Positions 27,338-36,359 of a stretch of DNA of 64,000 nucleotides are shown here, piece by piece. Below the pieces are notes generated by a model, which was not told the origin of the DNA, did no database searches, and worked only from the letters and a program-made list of their open reading frames with translations. The translations under genes and the position numbers were made by a program. Within the stretch, counting starts at the first letter, position 1. Each line of letters opens with the position of its first letter. The DNA is from Acidipila sp. EB88 (GTDB lineage Bacteria; Acidobacteriota; Terriglobia; Terriglobales; Acidobacteriaceae), in NCBI RefSeq assembly GCF_003858395.1, contig NZ_QWEV01000005.1:372001-436000 (forward strand), in the 5' to 3' direction.

Positions 27338-28602
27338 GCCGCGACTTCGGCCAGTGTCGCTTCCACAATGCGCACGGCGTGGTCAACCGGGTGAAGAGCC
27401 TTGAGCTGCTGCGCAGCGTTGTCCGCTGCCTCGCGGTAGGCAGGGTCGGTCCAGACTTTACTGATTGCCGTGCCCAGAGATTCGGCATTGACCTCGGCCA
27501 ACGGCAGCACCACGCCCGCGCCGAGATACGCAACGCGCATCGCCACGCCTGGCTGCTCGCTCGCGATCGGCATGGCCACCATGGGCACGCCGTGCACAAG
27601 GCAGTCGAGCGCGGTGTTGAGGCCCGCGTGGGTGATGCAGAGGCTCGCGCGCGCGAGCAACCGGGATTGCGGCGCGAACGGCACCAGCAGGATATTTTCA
27701 GCGACCTCGCCAAAGAGCTCAGGCGCGAGCGCGTCCTTGCCCAGGGCGATCACGGTCTGCGCAGGCAGCGGGGCGCAGGCCTCGATGATAGCGCGGAATA
27801 CGGACTCGAGCCGGTTCTGCAGCGTGCCGAGTGAGGCGTAGATCAAGGGACGCCCGTCGAGCTTCTCCCATGGGAACGGGATTTCGCGGGCTGGCATGTC
27901 GTCCTGCAGGGGTCCGACAAAGTGCAGTGTTGCCGGCTGGCTGGCGCGGGGAAACTCGAAGAAGGCAGGCTGCTGCGAGATCTGCGCACGCGTGGAGAAG
28001 GAGTCGTTGAGGAAGTTGCTGCAGGGCGGCAGCGACCACTTCTCACGCTGCGCGTTGACCAGCGCCAGCAGCGGATCAAACGCCTTGAGCGTGCCTGCCC
28101 AGCCCTGCGCGTTGCGCGCCACGGCGGCGTCGGCTGGGTCGTAGGGCCAGGGCAGCGTCGGCGGCGGTACGGAGTGGTCGCTGTTGACGATCAACGCGTT
28201 GGCGATCGAGACGAACGGGATGCCGAGGTGATCCGCTACCGTGGACGCGCCGGGGAACAACTGGTCGATGATGAGCAGGTCGGGGCGGTTCGCGGCCAGC
28301 AGCGCCGGCAGGTACTGGAACGAGACGCGGGTGAGCAGCGACATGCGCTCGATGAAGTAGGCGAACGAAGCAGCGCCGGTCAGCTCGCCGATTTTGCGGG
28401 TGGTCTCGCGCAGCGTGCCGGGTGGATACTCCTGCTCGGCAAACGGCACAAAGCCGAGGCCGGCAGACTCGATTGCCGCGCCGACATCGGGCACGTTGAA
28501 GAACACGACCTCATGGCCTCTCTGCGCCAGTCCACGGGCGAGCGCGATCGAAGGGTTGAGGTGGCCGGTTGCGTAGAGGACCAGAAATCCGATGCGTGCC
28601 AC
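27319..28602 (-). CDS. Glycosyltransferase of the UGT/MGT (GT1) type
   Basis: This 427-residue protein has the two-domain GT-B layout. The N-terminal half begins ARIGFLVLYATGHLNPSIAL with GHxxP acceptor-side motif and LAQRGHEVVFF. The C-terminal half has YASLGT and the donor-binding signature ITHAGLNTALDCLVHGVPM followed by MPIASEQP, close to macrolide and flavonoid-type UDP-glycosyltransferases. The start is a GTG at 28600-28602 with AGGAG 9 nt upstream. It is downstream of the GDP-mannose genes on the same strand, but a terminator-like hairpin separates it from the phosphomannomutase gene. The GT1 family usually uses UDP-sugars, so a link to GDP-mannose is only positional. The acceptor is unknown. 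Confidence 0.87.
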   Translation of the reverse strand: MARIGFLVLYATGHLNPSIALARGLAQRGHEVVFFNVPDVGAAIESAGLGFVPFAEQEYPPGTLRETTRKIGELTGAASFAYFIERMSLLTRVSFQYLPALLAANRPDLLIIDQLFPGASTVADHLGIPFVSIANALIVNSDHSVPPPTLPWPYDPADAAVARNAQGWAGTLKAFDPLLALVNAQREKWSLPPCSNFLNDSFSTRAQISQQPAFFEFPRASQPATLHFVGPLQDDMPAREIPFPWEKLDGRPLIYASLGTLQNRLESVFRAIIEACAPLPAQTVIALGKDALAPELFGEVAENILLVPFAPQSRLLARASLCITHAGLNTALDCLVHGVPMVAMPIASEQPGVAMRVAYLGAGVVLPLAEVNAESLGTAISKVWTDPAYREAADNAAQQLKALHPVDHAVRIVEATLAEVAARSTPA

Positions 28603-28651
28603 GCGGATACTCCTGCGGGAAAGTGCATCCAGAGTAATGGCAGCGCCGCAA

Positions 28652-28688
28652 ACAGGAAAGCGGTGCCGTGGAGGCACCGCTTGTCCTG
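28652..28688 (-). terminator. Terminator after the phosphomannomutase gene
   Basis: A 9-bp stem AGCGGTGCC/GGCACCGCT (28659-28667 with 28673-28681), with further pairing outside, is followed on the minus strand by TTCCTGTTTGC. Confidence 0.7.
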
Positions 28689-28719
28689 CTGGGTTGTTGT
28701 TGGGCTGACCGGGTGAGTG

Positions 28720-30153
28720 TTAGTCCAGGCTGGTCAGGGCGAACTGCCGACCAGCTTCGAGCAGCTTCTCGACGGACTCCTTCGAGCACGACTCCGAGTA
28801 GATGCGCAGCAGCGGCTCGGTGCCCGAGGCGCGCAGCAGCAGCCAGCTCTCGGCGGCGTTGGGCTTCGACGCGGCTTCCGGGTTCTTGACGAAAAGCTTG
28901 ATGCCGTCAAGCGTGGCGACGCGCTCCACCTCCATTCCCCCGATCTCTTTGATCCCCGCTTTGGCCTTGGCTATGGTCGCGTTCTTGAGGTCATCGTTGA
29001 TGTGGAGATCGATGCGGCCGTACTGGTGCTCGCCGTACTGGTCCTGCAGTGCCTGCACGAGTTCGCCGAGCGTCTTCTTCTGCTCCGACATGACGGTGGC
29101 AAGCAGCAGCGCGTTGAGCAGGCCGTCGCGCTCCGGCAGGTGCCGCTGGATGCCGATGCCGCCGGACTCTTCGCCGCCGATCAGGATTTCTTTTTCGAGC
29201 ATCAGGTCGACCACATACTTGAAGCCGATACCGTGCTCGTACAGGGGTCGGTTGTACCTGGCCGCGATGCGGTCAAGCATGCCGGTGGTGTTGAAGGCGC
29301 GCGTGATGCCGCCCGCCCAGTCCTTGGTAGTCAGCAGCCACTCGAGCAGGATCGCGAAGATCTTGTGCGGATCCACAAAGTTGCCGTGCTCGTCGATTGC
29401 GCCGATGCGGTCGGCATCGCCATCGGTCGCAAAGCCGGAGTCGCACTTGTGCTCGACCACCGCGGTGCCGAGCGCGCGGATGTGCGGCTCAATGGGCTCG
29501 GGGTTGATGCCCGGGAACAACGGGTTGTTTTCGCCGCGAATCTCAACGAAGTCCACGCCCAGCTTCGTAAAGATGCCAGCCAGCACGCCGCGGCCCGCGC
29601 CGTACATGCAGTCCACGCCGAACTTCAGTCCCGAGGTCTTGATGGCTTCGAGGTTGGCGAAGTCGCAGATCGCCTGGATGTAAGGCGTGTTGAAGTCGAC
29701 ATGCTCGATCTTTGCCGGGGTTGCCGCGCTGGCGATCGGCTTGCCCAGTTCTTTCTCGATCTCGGCAATGATGGCGGGGCGACCGGAGCCGCCGTAGTAC
29801 GCCTTGTACTTCACGCCGTTCCACTGGAAGGGATTGTGCGAGGACGTGATCATGACGCCGCCCGCGTGCTTGCCGGCGCGTACGCCGAACGACAGCGCGG
29901 GGGTGGGGGTGATGTTGTCGGCGAGCGCGACAGGGATGCCAGCGTCGGCCAGTACCTCGGCGACCGCCTCGGCAAAAGCGCGCGAGCCAAAGCGCGAGTC
30001 GTAGCCGATGGCGGCGCCTTTTTGCTGCGCGCTCTCGAGCAGCAGGTAGTTGCCGATCGCGGCGGCGGCGATGCGCACATTTTCAAACGTGAAATCGGCA
30101 GCGATGATGCCGCGCCAGCCGTCGGTGCCAAACTTGATCTGTTCCGCGCCCAT
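28720..30153 (-). CDS. Phosphomannomutase/phosphoglucomutase
   Basis: This 477-residue alpha-D-phosphohexomutase interconverts the 6-phosphate and 1-phosphate of mannose or glucose through a phosphoserine. All four active-site loops are visible: GTDGWRG near the N-terminus, VMITSSHNP with the catalytic Ser105, the Mg-binding loop TDGDADR, and the sugar-specificity loop GGEESGGIG. The ATG at 30151-30153 has GGAGA upstream. Because the neighbouring genes encode mannose-1-phosphate guanylyltransferase and mannose-6-phosphate isomerase on the same strand, the mannose role (ManB) is likely; dual specificity cannot be excluded from sequence. A hairpin lies between it and the upstream gene. Confidence 0.92.
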   Translation of the reverse strand: MGAEQIKFGTDGWRGIIAADFTFENVRIAAAAIGNYLLLESAQQKGAAIGYDSRFGSRAFAEAVAEVLADAGIPVALADNITPTPALSFGVRAGKHAGGVMITSSHNPFQWNGVKYKAYYGGSGRPAIIAEIEKELGKPIASAATPAKIEHVDFNTPYIQAICDFANLEAIKTSGLKFGVDCMYGAGRGVLAGIFTKLGVDFVEIRGENNPLFPGINPEPIEPHIRALGTAVVEHKCDSGFATDGDADRIGAIDEHGNFVDPHKIFAILLEWLLTTKDWAGGITRAFNTTGMLDRIAARYNRPLYEHGIGFKYVVDLMLEKEILIGGEESGGIGIQRHLPERDGLLNALLLATVMSEQKKTLGELVQALQDQYGEHQYGRIDLHINDDLKNATIAKAKAGIKEIGGMEVERVATLDGIKLFVKNPEAASKPNAAESWLLLRASGTEPLLRIYSESCSKESVEKLLEAGRQFALTSLD

Positions 30154-30211
30154 ACGTCTCGTTCTCCAAAAAATTCGTAACTGCTTGTGTTCCTGATACA
30201 GGTGCAAAGGA

Positions 30212-30261
30212 GGGAGCCGCGGTGCGCCCTGCTTTGGAGCGCACTCCTGGCGACGGCTCCC
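30212..30261 (-). terminator. Nested hairpin after the guanylyltransferase gene
   Basis: An outer stem GGGAGCCG/CGGCTCCC (30212-30219 with 30254-30261) encloses GTGCGC/GCGCAC (30222-30227 with 30239-30244). On the minus strand it is followed by CTCCTTTGC. It could terminate or attenuate transcription into the mutase gene. Confidence 0.5.
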
Positions 30262-30274
30262 GCGCACACTGTTG

Positions 30275-31390
30275 CTAGATCAACTCGGTTTTGCCCTTGG
30301 CCGCGAGTTCCTTGACGACCTTGCCCACGTCCTGCGAGTGGTGCCGCGTGGTGACCAGAATGGCGTCGTCTGTCTCGACGACGACGAGGTCATGCACGCC
30401 CACCAGCGCCACGAACTTCTTGGGGCTGTAGGCGTAGTTGCGGTGCGCGTCCACCGCGAGCAGCCCGGCGGTTTCGGACACGTTTTCATGGCCGTCCACG
30501 CCTTCACGCTGCTCCATCTGGTGCTCGTACAGAGCGGCCCACGAGCCGAGATCGTTCCAGCCGAAGTCGGCCTCGAGGCAGTACAGGTTGGACTGGTGCT
30601 CGCCCTTGGCGGAGCGCGGCTCCAGGATTGCGTAATCGACGCTGATGTTTTCGCACTTTGGATACAGCTCGGCGAAGACCTGCTCGAACTGCGGGGTGCC
30701 GTGCGCGGCGGCGATGGTCTCGAGCAGCGGCGCGGTTTCGGGCAGGTGCTCGCGCATGGCATTGGCCAGGGTGCGGGCGCTCCAGATAAAGATCCCGGAG
30801 TTCCAGTGATAGTTCCCCGCGGCGACGAACGCCTCGGCGCGCTCCTGGTTGGGCTTCTCGGTAAAGCGGCGCACGCGCGTTTCGCCCGAAGGCATCACCT
30901 CACCGGTCTCGATGTAGCCGTAGCCCGTCTCGGCGCGGGTCGGCCGGATGCCGAGCACCACCATGTTTTCACCGGAAGAAGCGAGCAGGATCGCACGGCG
31001 CAGCACCGCGGTAAACGCGGGCTCGTTGGCGATCACGTGGTCAGCGGGGAACATGCCGAGGATCGCGTCCGGGTTGTGCTTCTCGATCAAAAAGGCCGCA
31101 AGGCCGGCGGCCGGAGCGGTGTTGCGGGCCGTCGGCTCGCAGACCACCTGGGACTGCGGCACCATCTCGAGCTGCCCGCAGATCTCCCGGGACAGCAGGT
31201 CATTGGTGATGACCCACACGTCGTCGGCCGAGGAGAGCGCGGCGAGCCGGTCCACGGTGCGCTGGATCATGGTGCGCTCGCCGTCGAGCGCAAGCACCTG
31301 CTTGGCGCGGGCCTTGCGGCTGCGCGGCCAGAACCGGGTTCCACTGCCCCCCGCGAGGATGATCGGACGGAACTCCTGCTGTGCTGCCAT
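30275..31390 (-). CDS. manC: Mannose-1-phosphate guanylyltransferase
   Basis: This enzyme makes GDP-mannose from mannose-1-phosphate and GTP. The 371-residue protein lacks a fused isomerase domain; that activity is encoded separately upstream. It opens with PIILAGGSGTRFWPRSRKARAKQ, the nucleotidyltransferase signature with slight changes from the usual FWPLSR...PKQ, then has NTAPAAGLAA, MFPADHVIA, ETGYGYIETGE, FTEKPNQERAEAF and GNYHWNSGIFIW. The ATG at 31388-31390 follows AGGAG at 10 nt. It is the middle gene of the manA, guanylyltransferase, mutase series, which would convert fructose-6-phosphate to GDP-mannose for polysaccharide or glycolipid synthesis. Confidence 0.94.
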   Translation of the reverse strand: MAAQQEFRPIILAGGSGTRFWPRSRKARAKQVLALDGERTMIQRTVDRLAALSSADDVWVITNDLLSREICGQLEMVPQSQVVCEPTARNTAPAAGLAAFLIEKHNPDAILGMFPADHVIANEPAFTAVLRRAILLASSGENMVVLGIRPTRAETGYGYIETGEVMPSGETRVRRFTEKPNQERAEAFVAAGNYHWNSGIFIWSARTLANAMREHLPETAPLLETIAAAHGTPQFEQVFAELYPKCENISVDYAILEPRSAKGEHQSNLYCLEADFGWNDLGSWAALYEHQMEQREGVDGHENVSETAGLLAVDAHRNYAYSPKKFVALVGVHDLVVVETDDAILVTTRHHSQDVGKVVKELAAKGKTELI

Positions 31391-31556
31391 GGGTCTGCTC
31401 TCCTGCTGTTCCACTGCTTTGCGCTGAACCGCCACTTGCCTTATCGGCAGCGCGGATGGTTTCCTGCGCCTGGTGCTGCGCTTTATTTCCTGCCCCGGCA
31501 AGCCATGCTCGGCCAGGGATTGAAGGAGGAAGCATGCTCGCCGTTGCAGCCAGCGG

Positions 31557-32561
31557 TCAAGCGACGATCTGCGCGCTCCGCTCCACGGAGCCGCCCTGCG
31601 GGAGAATGCGCATGACCTCGGCGTCGCCCCCAAGCTTCCAGGCAAGCGCATGCGCCGGGATCACGGCCAGTTCGCACCGGTTGAGCGTGAAGGGCTCGAA
31701 GCCTTCGCCCGTGACCTGCAGCGCGCCTTCCACCACAAACAGAAGCTGCGGGTCCTGCGTTGCAGCCACGGCGGCATAGAGAGCCTCGGTCTTGTGCGGC
31801 CAGCGTTCCACGCGGAAGTAGGTCTTATCGACCAGCACGCTTTCGCCCTGGGTGCCGGCTTCGGGTGCGATCTTGCCGGCGGCGGTTTCGACGCGCATGG
31901 CCTCGATCGAGGCTTCCACGTGCAGCTCCCGCGGGCGTCCGTAGTCGTAGAGCCGATAGGTGGTGTCGGACGTCTGCTGGGTTTCCAGGATCACCACCCC
32001 GGGCCAGATGGCATGCACGGTGCCGGCGTCCACGTACACCATGTCCCCTGCTTCAACCGGAACCCAGCCGAGCAGGTCTTCCAGCGACTTGTCTTCAATC
32101 GCGGAGCGCACGGCGTCGGGGGTCACGCCGGGCTTGAGCCCCAGGGCCACCTTGGCGCCGGGCTCGCTCTCGAGGATGTACCAGCACTCCGTCTTGCCGC
32201 GCGGCTCACCCTTCTGCTGCGCCAGCACGTCATCGGGATGCACCTGCACGCTGAGCTTTTCGCGGGGAAACAGCACCTTGATCAACAGCGGGTACTCGCC
32301 TTCGCTGGCAAACGCCGAGCCCAGGATCGCCTGGGCGTGCTGCTTGACCACGGCTGCGAACTTCTGGCCAGCCAGGTCCCCGCTGGCCACAATCGAGTCC
32401 GGCCCGGTGAGCCAGGCTTCGCCGATGGGCTCGCCGGGCGCGGCCTTTTTCTCAAACCAGGGGGCGAGATCCTCAAAACCCCAGACACGGGTGGAGTAGT
32501 AGGGTGCGAGTTTAAACGGGGCGAGCTGCTCCTGCTGATGACTGGGGTGAACCTGTTCCAT
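31557..32561 (-). CDS. manA: Mannose-6-phosphate isomerase (class I, cupin)
   Basis: ManA converts fructose-6-phosphate to mannose-6-phosphate. This 334-residue protein resembles the short Bacillus-type enzyme. It shows RVWGFEDL near the N-terminus, IGEAWLTGPDS, LLIKVLFPREKLSVQVHPDD with zinc-ligand His, KTECWYILESEPGA, VDAGTVHAIWPGVVILETQQTSDTTYRLYDYGR and a C-terminal cupin. The start is the ATG at 32559-32561; a CATACT hexamer ends 7 nt upstream, so the leader is very short or absent. It is divergent from the epimerase gene (98 bp between starts) and first of three GDP-mannose genes on this strand. Confidence 0.93.
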   Translation of the reverse strand: MEQVHPSHQQEQLAPFKLAPYYSTRVWGFEDLAPWFEKKAAPGEPIGEAWLTGPDSIVASGDLAGQKFAAVVKQHAQAILGSAFASEGEYPLLIKVLFPREKLSVQVHPDDVLAQQKGEPRGKTECWYILESEPGAKVALGLKPGVTPDAVRSAIEDKSLEDLLGWVPVEAGDMVYVDAGTVHAIWPGVVILETQQTSDTTYRLYDYGRPRELHVEASIEAMRVETAAGKIAPEAGTQGESVLVDKTYFRVERWPHKTEALYAAVAATQDPQLLFVVEGALQVTGEGFEPFTLNRCELAVIPAHALAWKLGGDAEVMRILPQGGSVERSAQIVA

Positions 32562-32659
32562 GCACCCCAGTATGCCGTATTTTGCGGTGTGGCTGGCATC
32601 TATGTCGCGTGCGGTTGCTGCGTACAGGTAACTACCGGGGCGACGCAGTACCATGACGC

Positions 32660-33679
32660 ATGGCACGTTATCTGGTCACCGGCTGTGCCGGTTTCATCGG
32701 TTCGTGGATCGCCGACACCCTGCTGCGGCAGGGCGTCTCCGTTTGCGGGCTCGACAATTTCGAAACAGGGCGGCGCGAGAACATCGCCGCTGTGGAAGCA
32801 GCGGCCGCCGCCAGCGGCGCGGAGTTCCGGCTGTTTGAAGCAGACCTGCGCGATGCCGACGCGGTGGCGCGGGCGGTACGCGACACCAGCAGACACGGTG
32901 CGGAGCTCGAGGTGATCTTCCACCAGGGCGCGCTGCCCTCGGTGCCTCGCTCGATCCTGGACCCGCGCACCTCGCACACCGCCAACATCGATGGCACCTT
33001 CAACCTGCTCGAGGCAGCCCGCGCCCACGGAGTGCGCCGCGTGGTGTATGCCGCGTCTTCGTCCGCCTACGGCAACCAGCCGGGCTTTCCACGCGTGGAA
33101 ACGATGGTGCCTATGCCGATCGCACCCTACCCCGTGCAGAAGCTGATGGGCGAGCACTACATGCGGTCGTACTGGCAGGTGTATGGGCTCGAAACAGTGG
33201 CGCTGCGCTACTTCAACATCTTCGGTCCGCGCCAGGTGCCGGACTCGCCCTACTCCGGCGTGATGGCCCGGTGGACGCTGCAGATGATGCAGGGCAAGCA
33301 GCCCACGATCTTCGGCGATGGCGAGCAGGGGCGCGACTTCACCTTTGTCGGCAATGCTGTTTCCGCCAACCTGCTGGCGGCCTCGGCGCCGGCGGAGCGC
33401 GTTGCGGGTCGGGTGTTCAACGTGGCCTGCGGGCAGCGTCACACCCTGAACAGAACCTTCCAAGTCTTGGCCGAACTGCTCGCATTTAAGGAACCGGCGC
33501 TTTACACGGCCGAGCGCACGGGTGATATCCAGAACTCGCTGGCCGATATTTCAGCGGCGCGCGCGGCCTTCGGGTATGAGCCGGCGATCAGTTTCGAGGA
33601 GGGTCTGCGGCAGACAGTGGCCTGGTACCAGCAGCAGTACGGCGACGTGGCGGCGGCAGCGGGAGCTACGCGCCCGTAG
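32660..33679 (+). CDS. NAD-dependent nucleotide-sugar epimerase
   Basis: This 339-residue extended SDR enzyme starts with the NAD-binding motif RYLVTGCAGFIGSWIA, then shows HQGALPSVPRSILDP, the SSSAYGN serine motif and YPVQKLMGEHY with the catalytic YxxxK pair. LRYFNIFGPRQ and GDGEQGRDF follow. The SVPRS and YPVQKLMGE segments resemble UDP-N-acetylglucosamine 4-epimerases of the WbpP type more than plain GalE, but this is a soft call. The ATG at 32660 lies 5 nt after a TACCAT hexamer and has a poor ribosome binding site. The 3' end overlaps that of the convergent heme A synthase gene by 14 bp. Confidence 0.88.
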   Translation: MARYLVTGCAGFIGSWIADTLLRQGVSVCGLDNFETGRRENIAAVEAAAAASGAEFRLFEADLRDADAVARAVRDTSRHGAELEVIFHQGALPSVPRSILDPRTSHTANIDGTFNLLEAARAHGVRRVVYAASSSAYGNQPGFPRVETMVPMPIAPYPVQKLMGEHYMRSYWQVYGLETVALRYFNIFGPRQVPDSPYSGVMARWTLQMMQGKQPTIFGDGEQGRDFTFVGNAVSANLLAASAPAERVAGRVFNVACGQRHTLNRTFQVLAELLAFKEPALYTAERTGDIQNSLADISAARAAFGYEPAISFEEGLRQTVAWYQQQYGDVAAAAGATRP

Positions 33680-34760
33680 TGGCGGCCAGCGGCTTTTGTG
33701 CCCGGGCGTCGGCCCGGGCACGCACGGCGCAGGCGCTGTTTGCCCCCGCGCAGCCGATAGGGCGGATGCAGTACTGGGCGCTCAACACCACCAGCCCGAT
33801 CCACAGCAGGTCTGCCCCGAGCAGGTGCGTCACCTGCAGCCAGGTGGGCGCAAGCAGCAGCACATCGGCGACGCCAAGCACGATCTGGATACCCACCAGC
33901 GACGCCACCCAGTTCCCCATGGCACGCAGCGCGGGATACCCGGCATCGCGGGTGCGGATGACCAGGAACAGGATCCAGGCCCCCGCCACAAAGCTCAGCG
34001 TGGGGTGGATCCAGCGGATGTGCAGCAGCCAGTTGGCGGAGGGTGAGAAATCCTGCGCGAAGGCTTCGGCCAGCGAATGCGCGGGGTAGAGTGTATCGCC
34101 CAGCGCGGCCAGCGAGCCGCTGACGCCCACACATAAGGTAGCGGCCAGGCCCACAAAGGCGAGCGGGGCGTGCGTAAGCTCCACGCCGCCCCGCATCCGG
34201 CCATTGATACGGCTCAGAAAGTGCGCGGTGAGGGCGAGGGCTGCCAGCAGCAGCAGGGTGTTGGCCAGGTGCAGCGATAGCCAGAAGGCGCGCATCGGGG
34301 ACTGGTCGGTGCCGGTATGCCCGAGCAGGACCAGCAGGGCGCCCAGCAGGGCTTCGTTGAAAGTGAGCACGGCGGCCGTCGCGGCAAAGACCCGGGCGAT
34401 GTGCCGGCGCGGCGCGCTGCGCCAGCACCAGGCCACCAGCCCGACAAGCGCGATCACGGCGATGCCCGACGTGGCGCGGTGCGCGTACTCGATCATGGAG
34501 GCCACGGTCTTCCAGTGCTGGACCATGGTGCCGCCGCAGAGCGGCCAGTGCTCGCCACAGCCATTGCCCGAGCCCGTGGCCCGCACCACGGCTCCCCACA
34601 GGATCACGAGGACGTTGTAGGCGACCACGGCCCAACTGTAGCGTTGCAGCGCGAGAGACGGTGAGGCTGGCGGCTGGGCGGAGGATGCCGCGGATGCCCC
34701 GGAAAGAGGCAGCGCAGCGGAGCCGGGGCGGTGCGCCGGAATGGAAAGAGGCGAGGCCAT
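33666..34760 (-). CDS. ctaA: Heme A synthase (CtaA/Cox15 family)
   Basis: This is a 364-residue integral membrane protein with about eight helices. CtaA oxidises the methyl group of heme O to give heme A for aa3-type terminal oxidases. Conserved features: RATGSGNGCGEHWPLCGG after helix 1 (a Cys pair and Glu in the extracytoplasmic loop), EYAHRATSG with a heme-ligand His, HLANTLLLL with a second His, and later IRWIHP and VTHLLGADLLW. An Ala/Pro/Ser-rich segment of about 35 residues precedes the first helix. The ATG at 34758-34760 has a weak ribosome site. It implies that the organism respires with a heme A oxidase, in line with the cytochrome c maturation genes at 45.4 kb. Confidence 0.9.
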   Translation of the reverse strand: MASPLSIPAHRPGSAALPLSGASAASSAQPPASPSLALQRYSWAVVAYNVLVILWGAVVRATGSGNGCGEHWPLCGGTMVQHWKTVASMIEYAHRATSGIAVIALVGLVAWCWRSAPRRHIARVFAATAAVLTFNEALLGALLVLLGHTGTDQSPMRAFWLSLHLANTLLLLAALALTAHFLSRINGRMRGGVELTHAPLAFVGLAATLCVGVSGSLAALGDTLYPAHSLAEAFAQDFSPSANWLLHIRWIHPTLSFVAGAWILFLVIRTRDAGYPALRAMGNWVASLVGIQIVLGVADVLLLAPTWLQVTHLLGADLLWIGLVVLSAQYCIRPIGCAGANSACAVRARADARAQKPLAATTGA

Positions 34761-34844
34761 AAGGGCGCGGTGGAGCAGGCGCGACTCAAATGATTCTACC
34801 GCTGCTACAACCCTTTGCGGCGAATTGGAATCCTTTCAACAACT

Positions 34845-35306
34845 ATGACAACAAAACGCGTCTTTTCTGCAATCTCATCCGTCCTGCTGGCCTCTGTTCT
34901 GGTAACCCCTGCCTCTCTGCTGGCTCAGACCGCTGGCCAGGATATGCAGAACGCGGGTACCGACACCAAGAACGCGACCAAGGACACCGGTCATGCTGTC
35001 TCGCACACGACCAAGAAGGCCTACCACAAGACCAAGCACGGCACCAAGAAGGCCACTGCCGACACCAAGAGCGGCACCACCAAGGCCTATGACAAGACCA
35101 AGGAAGGCACCACCGTCGCCGCCGACAAGACCAAGGAAGTCTCGGTAAAGAGCTACGACAAGACCAAGGAAGGCGTGCAGAAGGTATTTGATCCCAAGGC
35201 CGAGAAGAAGACGGTCGCCAAGGACAAGACCAAGGAAGCGCACATGGCCGGTAAAGACGACCTGAACCAGGACAAGCAGAAGATCAAGGACACGACGCAC
35301 CAGTAG
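34845..35306 (+). CDS. Exported Lys/Thr-rich repeat protein, LEA-like
   Basis: This 153-residue protein has a clear signal peptide (MTTKRVFSAISSVLLASVL, cut near LLAQ) and a mature part that is almost entirely Lys, Thr, Asp, Ala and Gly. Degenerate repeats of the form (A/S)YDKTKEG occur three times, with related TKKA and DTK(S/N) units before them. Such hydrophilic, probably disordered or amphipathic-helical repeats resemble late-embryogenesis-abundant group 3 or apolipoprotein-like proteins that protect against drying or osmotic stress; this is inference from composition. The ATG at 34845 is the first with a proper signal sequence. It is divergent from ctaA and followed by a hairpin. Confidence 0.75.
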   Translation: MTTKRVFSAISSVLLASVLVTPASLLAQTAGQDMQNAGTDTKNATKDTGHAVSHTTKKAYHKTKHGTKKATADTKSGTTKAYDKTKEGTTVAADKTKEVSVKSYDKTKEGVQKVFDPKAEKKTVAKDKTKEAHMAGKDDLNQDKQKIKDTTHQ

Positions 35307-35410
35307 TCACATTCTTTCGCTGTGGGCGCTTTCAGGCGTCCGCAGTCCGAAAGTCGACCAACCCGGTTTGGGTACCGGGCATCATATCTAGTAGACCTTG
35401 CCTGCAGCCT

Positions 35411-35446
35411 CTGCGACGGACCGGCTTTTTCGCCGGCTGATCGCAG
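35411..35446. terminator. Bidirectional hairpin between the LEA-like gene and proC
   Basis: CTGCGA and CCGGC pair with GCCGG and TCGCAG around a TTTTTC loop, with a 4-nt internal mismatch. On the plus strand it is followed by GGGCTTTGTTCTTC. A second small hairpin, GCCTGA/TCAGGC at 35469-35488, lies closer to proC. Confidence 0.6.
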
Positions 35447-35501
35447 GGGCTTTGTTCTTCTGCGGGCAGCCTGATTGCCACCTCAGGCAGCGCGGGCACC
35501 C

Positions 35502-36359
35502 TTAGCCGGACGCCAGCTCCTTCGCCCGGGCAGTGGCGCGCATCACCGCCTTGATCAGCGTCACGCGCAGGCCACCTTCTTCCAACTCAAGGATTCCGTC
35601 GACCGTGCACCCGGCCGGCGTGGTGACCGCGTCCTTGAGCAGTGCCGGGTGATACCCGGTGTCAAGCACCATCTTGGCCGCGCCAAATGTGGTCTGCGCC
35701 GCCAGAAGAGTGGCGATGTCTCTCGGCAGGCCGACCTTTACACCTGCTTCCGCCAGCGACTCAAGAATGATGTAGATGAAGGCGGGTCCGCTGGCCGAAA
35801 GCCCGGTCACGGCGTCCATGTGCTTTTCGTCCACGATCACGGTGCGGCCCACGGTGGCGAAGATCCGGGATGCCAGGTCCATCTGCGCGTCGGAGACGAA
35901 GCGCCCGCGGCAAAGCCCGGCGATGCCCGCACCGAGCATCGATGGCGTGTTGGGCATCGCCCGGATTACCGCGATATCCATGCCCGCAGCCTGCTCGATG
36001 GCGTCCGTTTTCATGGAGGCCGCAACCGAAATGATCAGCTTCTCGGGTGTAAGCGCCGGACGAACTTTCTCAAGCAAATCATTGATCTGAAACGGCTTGA
36101 CGGCCAGCAGCAGGATGTCGGCCTGCTCGGCTGCGCGCAGGTTGTCGGTGGTCACGTCCACGCCCCACTGGGTGGCGAGCACGGTGGCCCGCTCCTCGTG
36201 TGCGACCGTTGCGGTGATCTCGGAGGGGGCGAACAGCTGCTGCTTCAGGAATGCCTGCAGCAGGATGCCGCCCATTTTGCCCGCGCCGAACACGGTGATG
36301 CGTGGGCGTGCTTCCACCTGGTGGGCGATGGCCCCGCTTTCGAGAATTTCTGGCGTCAT
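35502..36359 (-). CDS. proC: Pyrroline-5-carboxylate reductase
   Basis: ProC reduces pyrroline-5-carboxylate to proline with NAD(P)H in the cytoplasm. The 285-residue protein has ITVFGAGKMGGILLQAFL (dinucleotide-binding loop), LLLAVKPFQI, VIRAMPNTPSMLGAGIAGL and the C-terminal signature region DAVTGLSASGPAFIYIILES followed by TTPAGCTVDGILELE. The ATG start at 36357-36359 overlaps the stop of the upstream DUF885 gene (ATGA), so the two are translationally coupled. That pairing is suggestive of amino acid or peptide recycling, but the DUF885 substrate is unknown. Confidence 0.95.
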   Translation of the reverse strand: MTPEILESGAIAHQVEARPRITVFGAGKMGGILLQAFLKQQLFAPSEITATVAHEERATVLATQWGVDVTTDNLRAAEQADILLLAVKPFQINDLLEKVRPALTPEKLIISVAASMKTDAIEQAAGMDIAVIRAMPNTPSMLGAGIAGLCRGRFVSDAQMDLASRIFATVGRTVIVDEKHMDAVTGLSASGPAFIYIILESLAEAGVKVGLPRDIATLLAAQTTFGAAKMVLDTGYHPALLKDAVTTPAGCTVDGILELEEGGLRVTLIKAVMRATARAKELASG

